A stretch of 64,000 bases of DNA from Chimonanthus salicifolius. Taxonomy: Eukaryota > Streptophyta > Magnoliopsida > Laurales > Calycanthaceae. Made by a program: the position numbers and the translations under genes. Every line of letters begins with the position of its first letter. Positions within the stretch are counted from its first letter, which is position 1. Positions 53,700 through 64,000 of the stretch are shown one piece after another. The stretch spans positions 12,219,520 through 12,283,519 of the forward strand of contig CM023536.1 in NCBI GenBank assembly GCA_013350335.1, given 5' to 3'. Under the pieces are notes generated by a model, which saw only the letters and a program-made list of their open reading frames with translations, made no database searches and had not been told where the DNA came from.

Positions 53700-54435
53700 T
53701 GATTATAAAAATCTTAATTTGCCCAAAAAAATCCTATCTCATCTTTGATCCCAAGAATAACATGTTTTAGACGTTGGCATTTGGGTGCTCTCGCGGTGCA
53801 TAATTTCCCTTTGATGATTACACAACGTCGCAATTAGATGCCGTGAATTACTAATTTATCCCAAGGCAGCCCTGATTCAGAGAAATGGTGAGAATGTGAG
53901 ATCCTCTCGCCTCTGGAGACGTTGCTTGTGTTCTCTAAACTACAAAAGATCTTTCCGCTTTCCCTATTTCTCTATATCTCTTAGCACCAATTTCGTCGTT
54001 TACGACAATACTGATTGCTTCTTGATCTGAGTCATATCTATTCTCATGGCTTATCTGAGTATTTGGGTCTTATATTTTGGATTCTGATCATAGAATAGAA
54101 ACTAGAAAGACCCTTCTTCCATCCATCTTGGTTCTTCTTAATTTCATCTCGAAAGGCCTCTTTACCATCCTTGTTTGTCTGTGTTTTGTTCTGTTTTGAC
54201 ATTCGAGGGCTTTTCCCACTTGAGTTGTTCGTCTTTTCCCTTGGAAGCCTCCCCTGTTTTTCATCTGGTTATTTCTTATTTTGACCTCAGAAGGCCCCTT
54301 TTTGTTTGTCTATCTGGGCTCGTGCTATTGTTCATCTGGTTCGATCTGACTGGAGCCTTTTTTTTCGATATACCCTATCTGTGTCTTTCTCTTTCAATTG
54401 GATTCGTCTTATTTAACTTAGCCTGCAGTCATATG
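53700..54435 (+). promoter_or_regulatory. Presumed promoter and 5' leader of the IBR5-like gene
   Basis: The region is pyrimidine-rich near the gene (TTTCCCTATTTCTCTATATCTC at about 53955). The frame of the start codon stays open upstream to 54175, but the encoded residues are hydrophobic and unlike the family. TTAGCCTGCAG just before the ATG could be the acceptor of a leader intron. No TATA box is certain. Confidence 0.45.
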
Positions 54436-54672
54436 ATGAGGAAGAGAGAGAGGGAGAATCCATGTGTGGTTTGTGGGCATTATCATAAGTATGAAGAAGG
54501 GGAGGTTTGCGCTACATGTGGCCATCGGATTCCAGCTTCTTCTGAGAAAACGAGCCCGCAGGCCAGCGCTTTTCCATCTGAGATCTTGCCAGATTTCCTC
54601 TACTTGGGCAGCTACGATAATGCGTCACGGGCTGAGCTGCTCAAGACGCAGGGGATTTCTCGTGTTCTAAAT
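54436..54672 (+). CDS. IBR5: IBR5-like dual-specificity protein phosphatase, exon 1 only
   Basis: ATG at 54436 starts MRKRERENPCVVCGHYHKYEEGEVCATCGHRIPASSEK, then SAFPSEILPDFLYLGSYDNASRAELLKTQGISRVLN before the donor GTAATC at 54673. This is the N-terminus of plant IBR5 (INDOLE-3-BUTYRIC ACID RESPONSE 5), including the CxxC pairs and the start of the phosphatase fold. IBR5 acts in auxin and abscisic acid responses and targets a MAP kinase. An ATG at 54433 gives one extra Met; relatives start MRKRE, so 54436 was chosen. The exon is 79 codons, phase 0. The HCMSGK active-site exon was not found before 64000, so the intron is over 9 kb or the gene is broken. Confidence 0.9.
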
Positions 54673-56145
54673 GTAATCGTCTTCACGACCTTTATTGTCA
54701 TTGTGTTTCCTTGGCATGCGTTGTGCTTTTATAATGCTACCTTTTATTGAGGATTTATGTGTTATTGAAGTCTTTAATTGTTCATATGGTCTAGGTGCTA
54801 GAATCTTGCTTTGCAATTGCTGCATGTTGGAGCTTGTCATATTTGGCATTAGGGTAGTGCTAATGATTGGCTAGGGTAGATTTTTTATATGCTCTAGATT
54901 TTGGTGTGCATTTGGGGCAGTGAATAAATTATTAATCACATTTGCTCGGCAACTTTTTCTACCCCTAACCGTGTTTGATATAATCGCTAATGCCATTTGT
55001 TAATTTTTTGTGAAGTAAAACTCACGGTGTCGTGCTTGTGATTATATGATGCCCAAATCCACATAGGGACATAATATTGCCATCAGTTGTGTCTAAAAAT
55101 ATTCTCTCGTTGCAACTGGTGTGCATCCAAATGCACCCTTAGATGATGGCATGATATTATCTAGTATTCTAGTTAGTTTTCAATGTCCCTTTCTTCCACC
55201 TCTTCTCAGTGACATGTTATACAGTTACATTTGATATTTGTTGCTATTATTTTCGTCATTGTATGACTTTTGATATTCGCTTCAACAAAGTCATAGTTTA
55301 GACGGGGGTCTTTCACAAGATGAAAACATTGTTGATATATTTTTTCCTTTTGCTATAATGGTATGACATGGTATGAAGAAATGTAGTGATTATTAAAAGG
55401 AAAGGAAAATGGGGACCTTGGTAATGTACCATGCAATAGAATTAAAGTTAAAAGAATACATAAAGGATATATGACAAATGCATTTTAGAGGTTGGGACGA
55501 ATAGATATGAAGAACAATATTAAGGGACAATTCCAGATTTTTATTCACTTTGTTTAGCAATCAAATTGTTCATAGAGAGCTGTTCATTTTAAAGGGTCCT
55601 TGCAGACATGGATTGAGCTGAATGTTTGACAGCCAAAAAACAAGCAGAGGGAGCACTTGTGGTTGACTAACAAGAAAGGTAGAGTAGGAATAAAACTATG
55701 ACGATAATTAATGCATAATATAAGAAAAGGTAGAATACGAATGTATGAATTATAGGAGTTATGTAAGTGATACCAATAGAAATGATAATAAATGAATGCC
55801 ATTTGATACAGTTTGGACATGTACAAGAAGCTGAAAGCATCCCACAAATACAGAACAGAAATTTCATAAATATAAGAAACTTGGGAGAACTGGAGACCAT
55901 GATAAAGCTTAAAATCTAGCAGTCAAAAGGTGTATGTTGGATTGTGCAGTGGTGGTGGATATGATCCTTAATTGGGATGAGTCAACCAGTACAGCTCACA
56001 GAGATGGCTCTAGATTGGTATAAGACTTTGGTCGGGGTGTTGGTAGTGGTGGTGAATACTGATAAAAAATGATGATCAATTCCAAACCCAAACACAAACA
56101 TAACCAACAACATATAAATGTTCAACCAGCCATAGTCACAATCAA
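54673..56145 (+). other. Start of the IBR5-like intron, no clear features
   Basis: It begins GTAATC. Positions 55970-56035 (DESTSTAHRDGSRLV-like translation) may be a non-LTR retrotransposon scrap, but this could not be supported further. No exon 2 sequence is seen. Confidence 0.45.
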
Positions 56146-56147
56146 TG

Positions 56148-56640
56148 TTATGAAAATCAAATCGTATCGTAAATCGTTAATACATCTTGAATCGCAAATT
56201 GTGTATCGTAAATCGTAGAATCGTAAGATTCATAAGTACTTTCCCTAAAAAATATTTAATATATGAAATAACGTAAAATATATCTAAAATATAATAACAT
56301 GAGCAATTCTCCAACTTTCTTTCAATATTAAGTGAATTTTATATAATTAGTTCATTGGAGCTCAAATTTCATGCTTCAACTCCCAAAAGTATAAGATCAG
56401 TATATACTCCAACTATACTGTGAAAAGTCAATAATGAACTAAAAAACTCTCAAAAAATCGAAAGGCGTAACCTTAAAAACCATTAAAACGAAATGTTTCA
56501 TACTTTCACACTCCTAATAACCCCATAATTCTTTTATTTATACGAATTGTAAGATTTGTTGATAGACGAATCGTTCCTCTTATCATATTGTATGAATTGT
56601 AAGATACGAATCCTGTATCGTAAGATTTTAACAACCATGG
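56148..56640. mobile_element. TIR element (MITE) rich in CGTATCGTAA words
   Basis: The left end ATGTTATGAAAATCAAATCG and the complement of the right end (CATGGTTGTTAAAATCTTAC) form imperfect inverted repeats. Both continue inwards into CGTATCGTAA/TTACGATACAGG words. Such ends are common in plant MITEs beginning ATGGTTGTTAAAATCG. The target duplication is unclear because the right end was later duplicated. Confidence 0.6.
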
Positions 56641-56808
56641 TCATAATAATAAATGTGATAATGCTCCATTTCCAAGATCAGTTTTCACACTAGGGATATT
56701 GTATGAATTGTAAGATACAAATCCTGTATCGTAAGATTTTAACAACCATGGTCACAATAATAAATGTGATAATGCTCCATTTCCAAGATCAGTTTTCACA
56801 CTAGGGCC
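56587..56808. repeat. 111-bp tandem duplication spanning the MITE right end
   Basis: The unit ATTGTATGAATTGTAAGATAC.. to TTCACACTAGGG occurs at 56587-56697 and 56698-56808 with about two or three differences (CGAATCC versus CAAATCC; GTCATAA versus GTCACAA). It duplicates the last 50 bp of the MITE plus flank. Confidence 0.93.
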
Positions 56809-57289
56809 TTGGCCTTTCATCTAATCTACAAGAAGCTTTACACCTTTTGACAATAGAGGGGTGAAGATGGCTCTCATACCCAAGGTTTCAATTTCTGAAC
56901 TTCATTAATAATTAAAAAACCAATCATAGTCATTATTGTAGGGGTATCTAGATGAATAATTGGTTTATTTTGGTTGTTTAACAAATGGAAGCCATTGATG
57001 CATTTTTTAAACTTTCAAAAGAAAAGTATTTTACACCATTCAAAAGCCTTAACAAACTTAGCATCCCTCTTAAGTCCTAATAATAGTTCAACTTCGATTA
57101 TGGACCCCAACTCCCTCTCCCTATGTTGCATGGGCATGAGTATGTGTTTTAGAAGCAAGGTGTTAGATTGGGCCAATACCAAATTATAGGGTTTGCAAAC
57201 TTCGTATAATATTTATATAAATTCATATTAAAAAATTCAGAATGAAACTAAGGTGTCAAAATAACATTTGATAGAAAATAATGCATTAG

Positions 57290-57695
57290 TTTGATGTGGT
57301 TTTTCGCACCAATAGAGATTAATGACTCAAATGAGGTTGAAATATTGGCAATAAGACTTGCCTTGAGTTTGTGGGAGGAGCATGGAAATGGGAAATTGAT
57401 TGTAAAAGGGGATTTTGCAAATGCAGTTGCATGGATACAGGGGAAGAAAGAAAACATTGTGGAGGTTCATATCACTTATAGGAGAAATAATCAGATTGAG
57501 TATAGATAATGGCATTTCTTCATGTGTGTGAGGCATTCTTTTAATTGAGTCGCTGAGTTCTTGGCTAAGGCAATTTTTTATTTTCCTTTTTGTAATGTTT
57601 TATCAATTCTTGCCTTTTTGTAAGGGAAACAATGTATATATCTCTCTTAAGCTGTACCTTTTTCTTGTGATAATACAAATGTTAATGTTAAAAAA
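57290..57695 (+). mobile_element. LINE RNase H remnant with 3' end
   Basis: The + strand reads NDSNEVEILAIRLALSLWEEHG, GKLIVKGDFANAVAWIQGKK and, after a stop, HSFN-VAEFLAKAIFYF, the order of L1 RNase H. The 3' tail (TGTGATAATACAAATG, then GTTAAAAAAAGGG) follows. It is 5'-truncated. The target duplication was not found. Confidence 0.8.
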
Positions 57696-57919
57696 AAGGG
57701 AAAAATCTATGGAGAATCCATGAAGAGTCCAACATGGACAATTATCCAATATAGATGCATCACAATTTCGACAATTTGACAAAGTTGGGGAGATGGTGAT
57801 GCACATGGTACATTGGATGAGTGGTATAACTTTGAAGGATAAGAGTAAGAAATGATCATGTTAGAGGCAGTTTAAAAATAGCCCTAACAGAGAATAAATT
57901 AAGAGACACAATTTAGGTC

Positions 57920-59913
57920 TTCCTTTGTGTTGGGTTGCAGAGTTGCTTCTTTATATTGGTCTTTTCTTGTGTAAGGGTAAACCAAGTAAGTGTTGTTGGG
58001 ATAAGGTAATTGAGAAAATGGAGAGGAGATTATTTGTAGGGAAAGGAAAATATTTGTCGATTGGTGGTTGTATAATTCTTATTAAGAATGTCCTTTCTAG
58101 TCTTCTTGTATACTTTTTGAGTGTGTTTAAAGGCCTTGTTGTTGTTGCTAATAAGATGGAGAGGATTCAGAAGAATTTCTTGTGGTAAGATGACAGGGAA
58201 AAAGGAAAGTTTCATTTAGTTTCCTGGTCTCAGGTCTGTCTGTGATGGTAGTTGGTCTTGGTGTTAGGCCGATTCGGTTATTCAATATTGCTCTTCTGGG
58301 GAAGTGGTTGTGGTGTTTGAGGAATGCTTTAGAGGCTTTATGGAAACAAATTGTTTTACGAAAGTACAAGTGGAATAGTTTGGGTTGGCGGGTTACTGCG
58401 TCTGACAGAAGGGTTTCAAGCTTTTGGAAGGTTGTTTGCTTAATTTCCTGCTTTTATGATTCTTGTATCAGGTACCGTGCTTACTCCGGGATTGATATTT
58501 TTTTCTGGAAAGATAAATGGTTGGGTGATGTTCCATTGGCTTCCCAGTTTCCTGTTTTCTTTTCCCTTGCTATTGATAAAGAAGCTCAGGTTAATACGTG
58601 TTTTGCTTTTCATCACTGTAAGGTTGTTTGTTGTCCTCTGTTCAGAAGTCCTTTGGAGGTTGGATGCTGGAAGAGTGGTTTTCTTTAATGGCGAAGTTGG
58701 GTGATGTTTTTGCTGTGGGGAGTGGAGATGATAGGCGTATCTGGGATCCTGATCCTCATGGGATTTTTTCAGTTAGATCTTTTTGTACTAAGCTGTTATG
58801 TGTTGGTGATGTTCCTCGGAAGTATTTGAAAATTTGGAAGGGTATTGCTCCTTTCAAGGTGAAGGATTTTGGATGGTTGGCAGGAATGGAGAAGATTTTG
58901 ACAATTGACAATTTGCGGTTGTGGCGTATGATTATTGTAATGCTTACCCGTTTGCTGGGCTGATGAACAATCAGTAAATCATCTTCTTCTTCATTGTCAG
59001 TTTTCTTATCAGATTTGGTGTCATTTTTATCAGTTATTAGGGGCACCATTTTGTCTGCTGAAAGCTTGGTTGGCTTTGTTTAATGAAGAAGTTTTGTTGG
59101 GTAGAAGTTCATTTAGAAGGATTCTTTGGGCTGCTACTGTTTTGAGTATTGTGTGGTCCATTTGGTTGGAAAGGAATTCAAGACTTTTTCAAAGTAAAGA
59201 GTCCTCTGTCAGGCACCTTACTGAAATTATTTTGTGTAGAGTTGCTTGGTGGCTGGTGGGATCAGGGTGGTTTGGTGGTATTAGTATCTCAGATGTTTGC
59301 AAGGGGTGGGATTCAGTGGATCATGTTATGCCTCCATCAGTTCCGGCGAGGTCTATTGCTTGGTTTCCTCCAGATTTGGGTGTCCTTAAACTTTATTTGA
59401 TGGGAGTTGTGTGCGTGAGCTTGGGTTTGTTGGTTATGGGGGAGTTATTCGAAATAACTTTGGTGACACTTTGTTATCTTTTGTGGGCCCTCTTCTGAAT
59501 GGTTCAATGCTTGATGTGGAGTTGTATGCTTTATGGAGAGGTGTGTTGGCTTTGGGAGAGTTGGGGGTGGTTGAGAGTATCTTAGATTGGGATTCTAAGC
59601 TTGTTGTGGGTTGGGCCTTGGGGTCTCCTTGTCTTTGGTCTTATTTGGATAAGATTGACAAGATTCGTCTTTCAATTCAGACTTATAGCTATTCGGTTTC
59701 TTGGGCTCCCCGTTCTGCAAATTTAGGAGCAGATGAGTTGGCTCGTTAGGGTGTGACTTTGGTGTTGGAAATTGTTATTAGTTTCATGTAATTTCCAAGG
59801 GTAGTTTCTTATTTTCTGTTTGGTGGCTGGCTCTTTCTGCATGCTTTGGTTTTGTATTTGTTCCCTCTTTTTTTTTTTTTTGATTAATGAAGTTATCTTC
59901 CAAAAAAAAAAAA
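57920..59913 (+). mobile_element. 5'-truncated L1 LINE inserted in the RTE, 14-bp target duplication
   Basis: ACACAATTTAGGTC (57906-57919) and ACACATTTTAGGTC (59914-59927) flank the element with one mismatch. It ends with CTTCC and a 12-A tail (59902-59913). It encodes the RT thumb and beyond: WDKVIEKMERRL, LSIGGCIILIKNVLSSL, RIQKNFLW, LFNIALLGKWLW, DIFFWKDKWLGD, then the zinc-binding domain (HGIFSVRSFCTKLLCVGDV, KVKDFGWLAGMEKILTIDNLRLWRM) and RNase H at about 59340-59750 (GYGGVIRNNFGD, DVELYALWRGVLALGELG, SWAPRSANLGADELAR). Frameshifts separate the parts. Confidence 0.93.
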
Positions 59914-60154
59914 ACACATTTTAGGTCGTTTGGACATGTGAGTAGAAGGTCGGAGACAACTCTAGTTTGTAGAATTGAGAAGTTTGAAGTTGCAGGTACA
60001 AGGAGGAAGATATACCACTGACAACATGGAAAGGAATGATAAAGAAAGACATGATAGATAGTAGAGTGGTGGACTGTATAGCTCATGATAAGGTCAAAAG
60101 GAGAAGTAGAACTTGAAAACCCAACTCCAAATAGATGAAATTGTGGCTGTGAGG

Positions 60155-60156
<2 letters not shown>

Positions 60157-60187
<31 letters not shown>
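60157..60187 (+). repeat. (GAT)n microsatellite at the RTE 3' end
   Basis: About ten GAT triplets follow the RTE end sequence. This is the expected 3' tail of the clade rather than an unrelated microsatellite. Confidence 0.9.
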
Positions 60188-60338
60188 TTGATGAGGTGCA
60201 TCACACATTTTGAAGAGTTCACATAATGTGGCCAACTTTGCATGCCAAACTGGACCAAAATAAGGTCTTATCAAGAAGCTTTCTCTTGAGCTGAGGGTAT
60301 TAGTCACGATACTAGTTCGTTGCGTATGCGCATATATA
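60188..60338. other. Short spacer
   Basis: No feature recognised. Confidence 0.4.
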
Positions 60339-60491
60339 TTGTTAAATAAGTGAAAATGAGAGAGGAATAGAGGAGAAGGTGGAATGGATTGGAAGAAGTA
60401 GAGGGAAGTGATCTTTTCACATTGTTAAATAAGTGAATGAGGAGAGGAGTACAAAAGGCAGAATGGATTCAAAGAAGTAGAGGGAGGTGAT
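60339..60491. repeat. Diverged 83-bp tandem duplication
   Basis: TTGTTAAATAAGTGAA starts at 60339 and 60422. Both units run through GAATGGATT and AAAGAAGTAGAGGGA/GAAGTAGAGGGA. They are clearly more diverged than the 80-bp and 111-bp duplications. Confidence 0.8.
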
Positions 60492-60709
60492 TTAGAGGGA
60501 GAGAGAGTTGCCTCCATTGATGATACTGCTGTTTCGTTGTTGCTACTCCCTGCTACTACTGCTATTTTTATTTTCTAACAAGACAATAACTGATCAAAGA
60601 AATCATTTCTTTTCATAGAGGTTACATCAAGCCATGTAGATTATGTCCTCATCTAAGAGAAATTTGAAAATATAATGAAAGGTTAATGGACTAGAGGTGC
60701 AAACACTTC

Positions 60710-60752
60710 AATTTTTTTTTAATGGTTACTATATTAATAAAAACGAGGTACG
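60710..60752 (-). mobile_element. 43-bp LINE tail insertion with 17-bp target duplication
   Basis: AGAGGTGCAAACACTTC (60693-60709) and AGAGGTGCAACCACTTC (60753-60769) flank a tiny insert: a T run (antisense poly(A)) then TAATGGTTACTATATTAATA, the complement of the usual L1 end (..TATTAATATAGTAACCATT). The rest of the LINE was lost at insertion by extreme 5' truncation. Confidence 0.85.
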
Positions 60753-60769
60753 AGAGGTGCAACCACTTC

Positions 60770-61335
60770 CTTTTTTAACTAGTTTCAGGATTCTTTGGTG
60801 GCCTTCACTCATGGACACCAAATCCATTTCGGTGAAAGTTGGTGATGATTGAGTGGAGCTCGTAATTGTGGTGGAAAAGGATATCTCTCCCATCCTCCAG
60901 AATGTTTCTCGTTCTTAGATTCCCACCACCGGTTTTCCCTTTACAAAATCCTTTCATTGGCGTTTGCACTATCGGCGACGGTTTCAGTCTCAATCCTTAA
61001 ATCATTTCTCCGGACTGTCATCAAGATTCGGCCAAGCCCAGTCAAACCTCCTCTGCATTGCCAACCACGTGTTTTGCTGGGATTTCCTCGCCGCTGTTGT
61101 AGCCAACCATATAGAGTCAACCATCTGTTCCCTTTTCCGCCACATACTCTTTGCTACTTCATGGAGACCATGAGCAATAGGCCTATGGGCGAATCGAGGA
61201 AGCTTCTCCTCCTCTCCCTTTGTTGTTTTTCCCAAATGGAATTCCCTCCTAGTCGTTGCTCTGTCTCACCCCCTACCTACCCCAAGAAAGAGAAAAGAAG
61301 AAAAGAAAGAAACCAAAACAACAAAATCTCCAAGT
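60770..61335. other. Unassigned DNA downstream of the antisense LINE
   Basis: Open frames exist on both strands (up to 162 codons) but none is recognisable. The minus frame with NTWLAMQRRF may be LINE-derived. A purine run lies at 61285-61325. Confidence 0.35.
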
Positions 61336-64000
61336 GAATTCCAAGAGGCCAAGTAGTTCTATCATGCATAATCCAAAAAGCGTCCACATTAAATATGGTA
61401 GACGCCAAAAACAAGTCCCTCTACATTGTTCTTTGCAAAGTAGTTTACTACCCCGTTGGCTTCACGCTTGATATGGGCGAAAGAGATCTCTAGTCCCCTA
61501 ACAATTGCCCTGATCTCCCTAACTGTGGTAATCAGTCTTTAGGGTGCTTCAAACCTTTTGCCCATTTAATGGCATTTGCCGAATCTCTTCAATGACTAAT
61601 TTTCCACCACCTAAACCAACCCAAATGGTCAAAGCTTGCCTAATACTAAAGAGTTCAGCTTCATTGGAGTCTCTAGTCCCTACTGATTCTTTGAATGCCA
61701 CGGATGTCTGGCCATTGTGGTCTTTGAGCATGCCTCCAATACCTGTCGGGTCCGGTCCTCCCCTAGAGGCTCCATCGACGTTGAACTTTAGTACCCCTTG
61801 TTAAGGAGGTGACCAGTCTGCCAACAATTTGGTTTTCTTAGATCTCTCCCACTCATACACCCCTCCCACGAAGATGAAAGGTCAATTGCCTTAAAGCCTT
61901 TGAACTCCTTGCTGGGAAGGATTCAAGCACAAAGTCTCCATTTGGATTTTTGGAATAGCTCGCAAATTTCGGTAGTCTTTCCTTTTGAATCTAGATTGTC
62001 CATGAGGTAACAGCCGGAATTGCGAGCCACTTCATCCTCCATCTTTTGTTGGGGTGGGGGAAGAACTATGAACCCAAAGTTTCTGCCCAAGTACTAGCAC
62101 CCACCCAAGAAATATCCATTAATCTGCAAAAACTGCTCCATAGGTGCCGAGCAACGGGACAAGACACAAATAGATGATCAATAGATTCTTTCGAAAACCG
62201 CAAAGAGGACAAGTAAGATCTTTGTCAAGTCTCAATAGACCTCTCCTCCTAAGATCCATTCTTGTAAGGATTTTTCTCTTCACCAACTACCGGGCGAAAG
62301 TCTGAACCCTTGGGGGCGCCTAATGTTTCCAAACCAAACAGGGGACACCGTCATACCATTCAACTACTGTGTAGCTACATCCACCATAGACTTAATCGAA
62401 TAAGCCCCTGAGGAATCTCCTGTCCACACCAACTCATCTTCCTCCAAATCCACTGCAAATTCGCGTAACTATCCTAATAATTCATCCAGGCTCTCCTTCT
62501 CGAAAGATCTCAAATCCCTTCTAAATTCAACGTTCCAAAGAATGTTGTGGCTGTCCACCCGATAGTTGTCTTGAACTAAAGATTGTTTGTTTCTTGTCGC
62601 CCAAAATAATCTTGGGAACCTATTTCTCAGCGGACTATCTCCCAACCACAGGTCATTTCAGAAGAAGACCCTATCTCCTTTACCCACTAAAAATCCGAGC
62701 TTTCCCTTGAAGAGATTCCCCACTAAAGTTCTGCCCTGATTGACCCTCCGCCCACAGAGCTCGCAATGTTGTTGAGCCAGATTTCTTCACTTCCTTTCCA
62801 GGACTCCACCCATTTCTGTTCTCAGTACCATATTTGACGCACAATACCTTCACCCGTAAAGCATCTCTCTTGCGTCCAAATCGCGATCCCCATTTACATA
62901 ACAAGACATCATTGCTGATATGCAGCGGTGTGATTCCAAGACTCCTTTTGGTTTTGGTTTAGTTACTTTTTACCAGGCAACGAGATGAACTTTCTTCTTC
63001 GTTTCCTGGTTGCCCCATAGGAACCTCCTAAAAGCCATTTCCAATTTTCTGTTAATCCCTTTTGGCATTTCAAATAAGGACAAGAAATATATCGGAAGGT
63101 TGGCTAACACTTATTTAATGAGAGTCAGCCATCCACCGAATGATAGATATTTCCTATCTTTCTCAACCCTTTCAATCACCGGAGTCCAAAATTCTTTAAG
63201 TCTAGGATTACCACCAACCGGTAGGCCTAGATAGGTAAAAGGCAACTTCATAACACCGCAACCTACTTCATCCGCCCATTCCTTAACCTTCTCCCCCTCC
63301 ACGTCTTTTTCGATGAGTGTACTCTTACCCAGATTTATCTAGAGGCTAGACACCAGTTCAAAGCATCTAACAACAGCTTTGAAGCCCAATATTTCGATCT
63401 GCTGGGGTCGCAAAAGAATAAGGTGTCATCTGCATATTGAAGATGTGTAATGGTCGACCCATTCGACGACACCTCAAGGCCTTTCACCACCCCAAGATCT
63501 TTGGCCTTTTCCACCAACTTGTTAAGACTTTCCCCCACTAGAGTGAAAATGATAGGAGATAATGGATCTCCTTGCCTGAGACCCCTCTTTGCCGAAATTG
63601 GAGGCGTCGGAGATCCATTTACTAAGATGGAGTATGAGGTCTCCTCCACACACGCTTTCATCCACATTCTCCAATGTTGTCCAAAACCCATCTTTTCAAA
63701 TAAATATCCGACAAAGGACCAATCTACAAAATCATATGCTTTCTCCATATCTATCTTAAAAAGTAATCTTGGATTCTTTTCTTTTTTCCTAATGTGGACC
63801 AGGTCATTGGTGATCAGGATGCCATCTAAGATTTGTCTATTTTCTACAAATGCCCCCTGCGTATCTCCAATCATTTCCAGTAATGCTTTTTTTAGCGTCT
63901 CTGCTAGCACCTTTGGCAATAATTTGTAAACACGGCCAATCAAGCTAATGGGCCTAAAATGTGAAAGTTCTGATGGTTCCTCTCTTTTGGGAATCAGGGC
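61336..64000 (-). mobile_element. Antisense L1 LINE (ORF2 C-terminal half), cut by the window edge
   Basis: From 64000 leftwards the minus strand encodes RT, connection, zinc-binding domain and RNase H in order. The 3' end near 61336 has no poly(A), so it is truncated or rearranged. The segment lies in what should be the IBR5-like first intron. Confidence 0.88.
61370..63970 (-). pseudogene. LINE ORF2 C-terminal half (RT with YADD, zinc-binding, RNase H)
   Basis: An intact 202-codon RT stretch (63943-63335) has SLIGRVYKLLPKVLAETLKKAL, DTQGAFVENRQILDGILITNDL, FKIDMEKAYDFVDWSFV, LRQGDPLSPIIFTLVGESLNKLV and THLQYADDTLFF, so the catalytic core including YADD is present. Then come LPFTYLGLPVGG, WTPVIERVEKDRKYLSFGGWLTLIK (63300-63111), a frameshifted connection and zinc-binding region (to about 62200), and RNase H (61830-61380) with LKFNVDGASRGGPDPTGIGGMLKD, GTRDSNEAELFSIRQAL and IKREANGV-NYFAKNNVEGL. 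Frameshifts and stops lie between the parts, so it is not functional as a whole. Confidence 0.88.

Larger units (their letters stand above)
57780..60190 (+). mobile_element. RTE-clade retrotransposon 3' end, split by an L1
   Basis: Joining 57780-57919 to 59928 onwards gives HWMSGITLKDK, VRNDHVRGSLKIALTENKLRDT and then a RSFGHVSRRSETTLVCRIE stretch with WKGMIKKDM further on. This is the plant RTE C-terminus (..LRWFGHVQRRP..). After the stop, CCAACTCCAAATAGATGAAATTG and the tail (GAT)n at 60157-60187 match plant RTE 3' ends. RTEs end in short tandem repeats rather than poly(A). It is 5'-truncated and frameshifted. Confidence 0.85.

Noticed and set aside
54175..54435. In-frame N-terminal extension of the IBR5-like protein
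   Set aside because: The residues are hydrophobic and unlike the family, which starts MRKRERENPC. The stretch is pyrimidine-rich like a leader.
55920..56040. A DESTSTAHRDGSRLV-like coding relic
   Set aside because: Only a short match to a vaguely remembered non-LTR end. Not enough to call a feature.
60849..61337. 162-codon plus-strand frame
   Set aside because: No domain, low-complexity end, and overlapping frames on the other strand. It lies in TE-derived DNA.

Overview
The window is plant nuclear DNA, most likely from a eudicot with TE-rich introns. The evidence is GT..AG introns, plant-type Ty1/copia, Ty3/gypsy, TRIM, L1, RTE, SINE, pogo, Stowaway, hAT and Mutator sequences, and parts of two plant host genes. 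The species cannot be named from the sequence. There are no bacterial operons, CRISPR arrays or rRNA genes.

Host genes. (1) A plant BPI/LBP-family (lipid-binding, LBP/BPI/CETP fold) gene lies on the + strand. Five in-frame exons at 10898-11037, 12347-12698, 18338-18586, 19494-19619 and 30622-30825 encode the last 356 residues. The first coding exon or exons are not in the window. Its introns carry most of the nearby TEs; the last intron is 11.0 kb. A decayed tandem copy of the terminal exon follows at 30949-31127. (2) Exon 1 of an IBR5-like dual-specificity phosphatase gene lies at 54436-54672 (+). The catalytic exons are not seen, so the rest of the window to 64000 is probably its first intron.

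Layout. 1-4.0 kb: 3' end of a SIRE/Maximus-like copia element (RT/RNase H, 59-bp repeats, env-like relic, polypurine tract, LTR). 4.0-6.4 kb: antisense copia 5' end, RTE scrap and solo LTR. 6.4-7.5 kb: 5'-truncated L1 with a 12-bp target duplication. 8.1-9.7 kb: three nested TIR elements with a pogo element in the middle. 10.1-31 kb: BPI/LBP gene with a deleted L1 (13-18 kb) and a copia element (20102-26731, AGTAC target duplication) that carries a complete TRIM, an L1 tail and another insertion. 32-36.3 kb: SINE, solo LTR, repeats and a TRIM inside a TRIM. 36.3-41.3 kb: LTR-derived DNA with a 3.2-kb gypsy solo LTR. 41306-48902: a large Mutator-like element. 49-54 kb: AT-rich spacer with a SINE and two MITEs. 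54.4-64 kb: IBR5-like exon, then a MITE, L1s and an RTE split by an L1.

Most interesting unit. The 7.6-kb Mutator-like element has an 8-bp target duplication and TIRs of about 0.9-1.3 kb built from dozens of copies of the palindrome ATTCATTCGAATGAAT. Two genes converge inside it: a MULE transposase, complete except for two nonsense codons and a decayed N-terminus, and an intact 679-codon accessory gene with a plant-transposon-protein domain. The same ATTCGAATGAAT core recurs as a five-copy array just upstream of the accessory gene. This resembles in outline the VANDAL/VANC arrangement of an accessory protein plus clustered short motifs, but with a different motif and protein.
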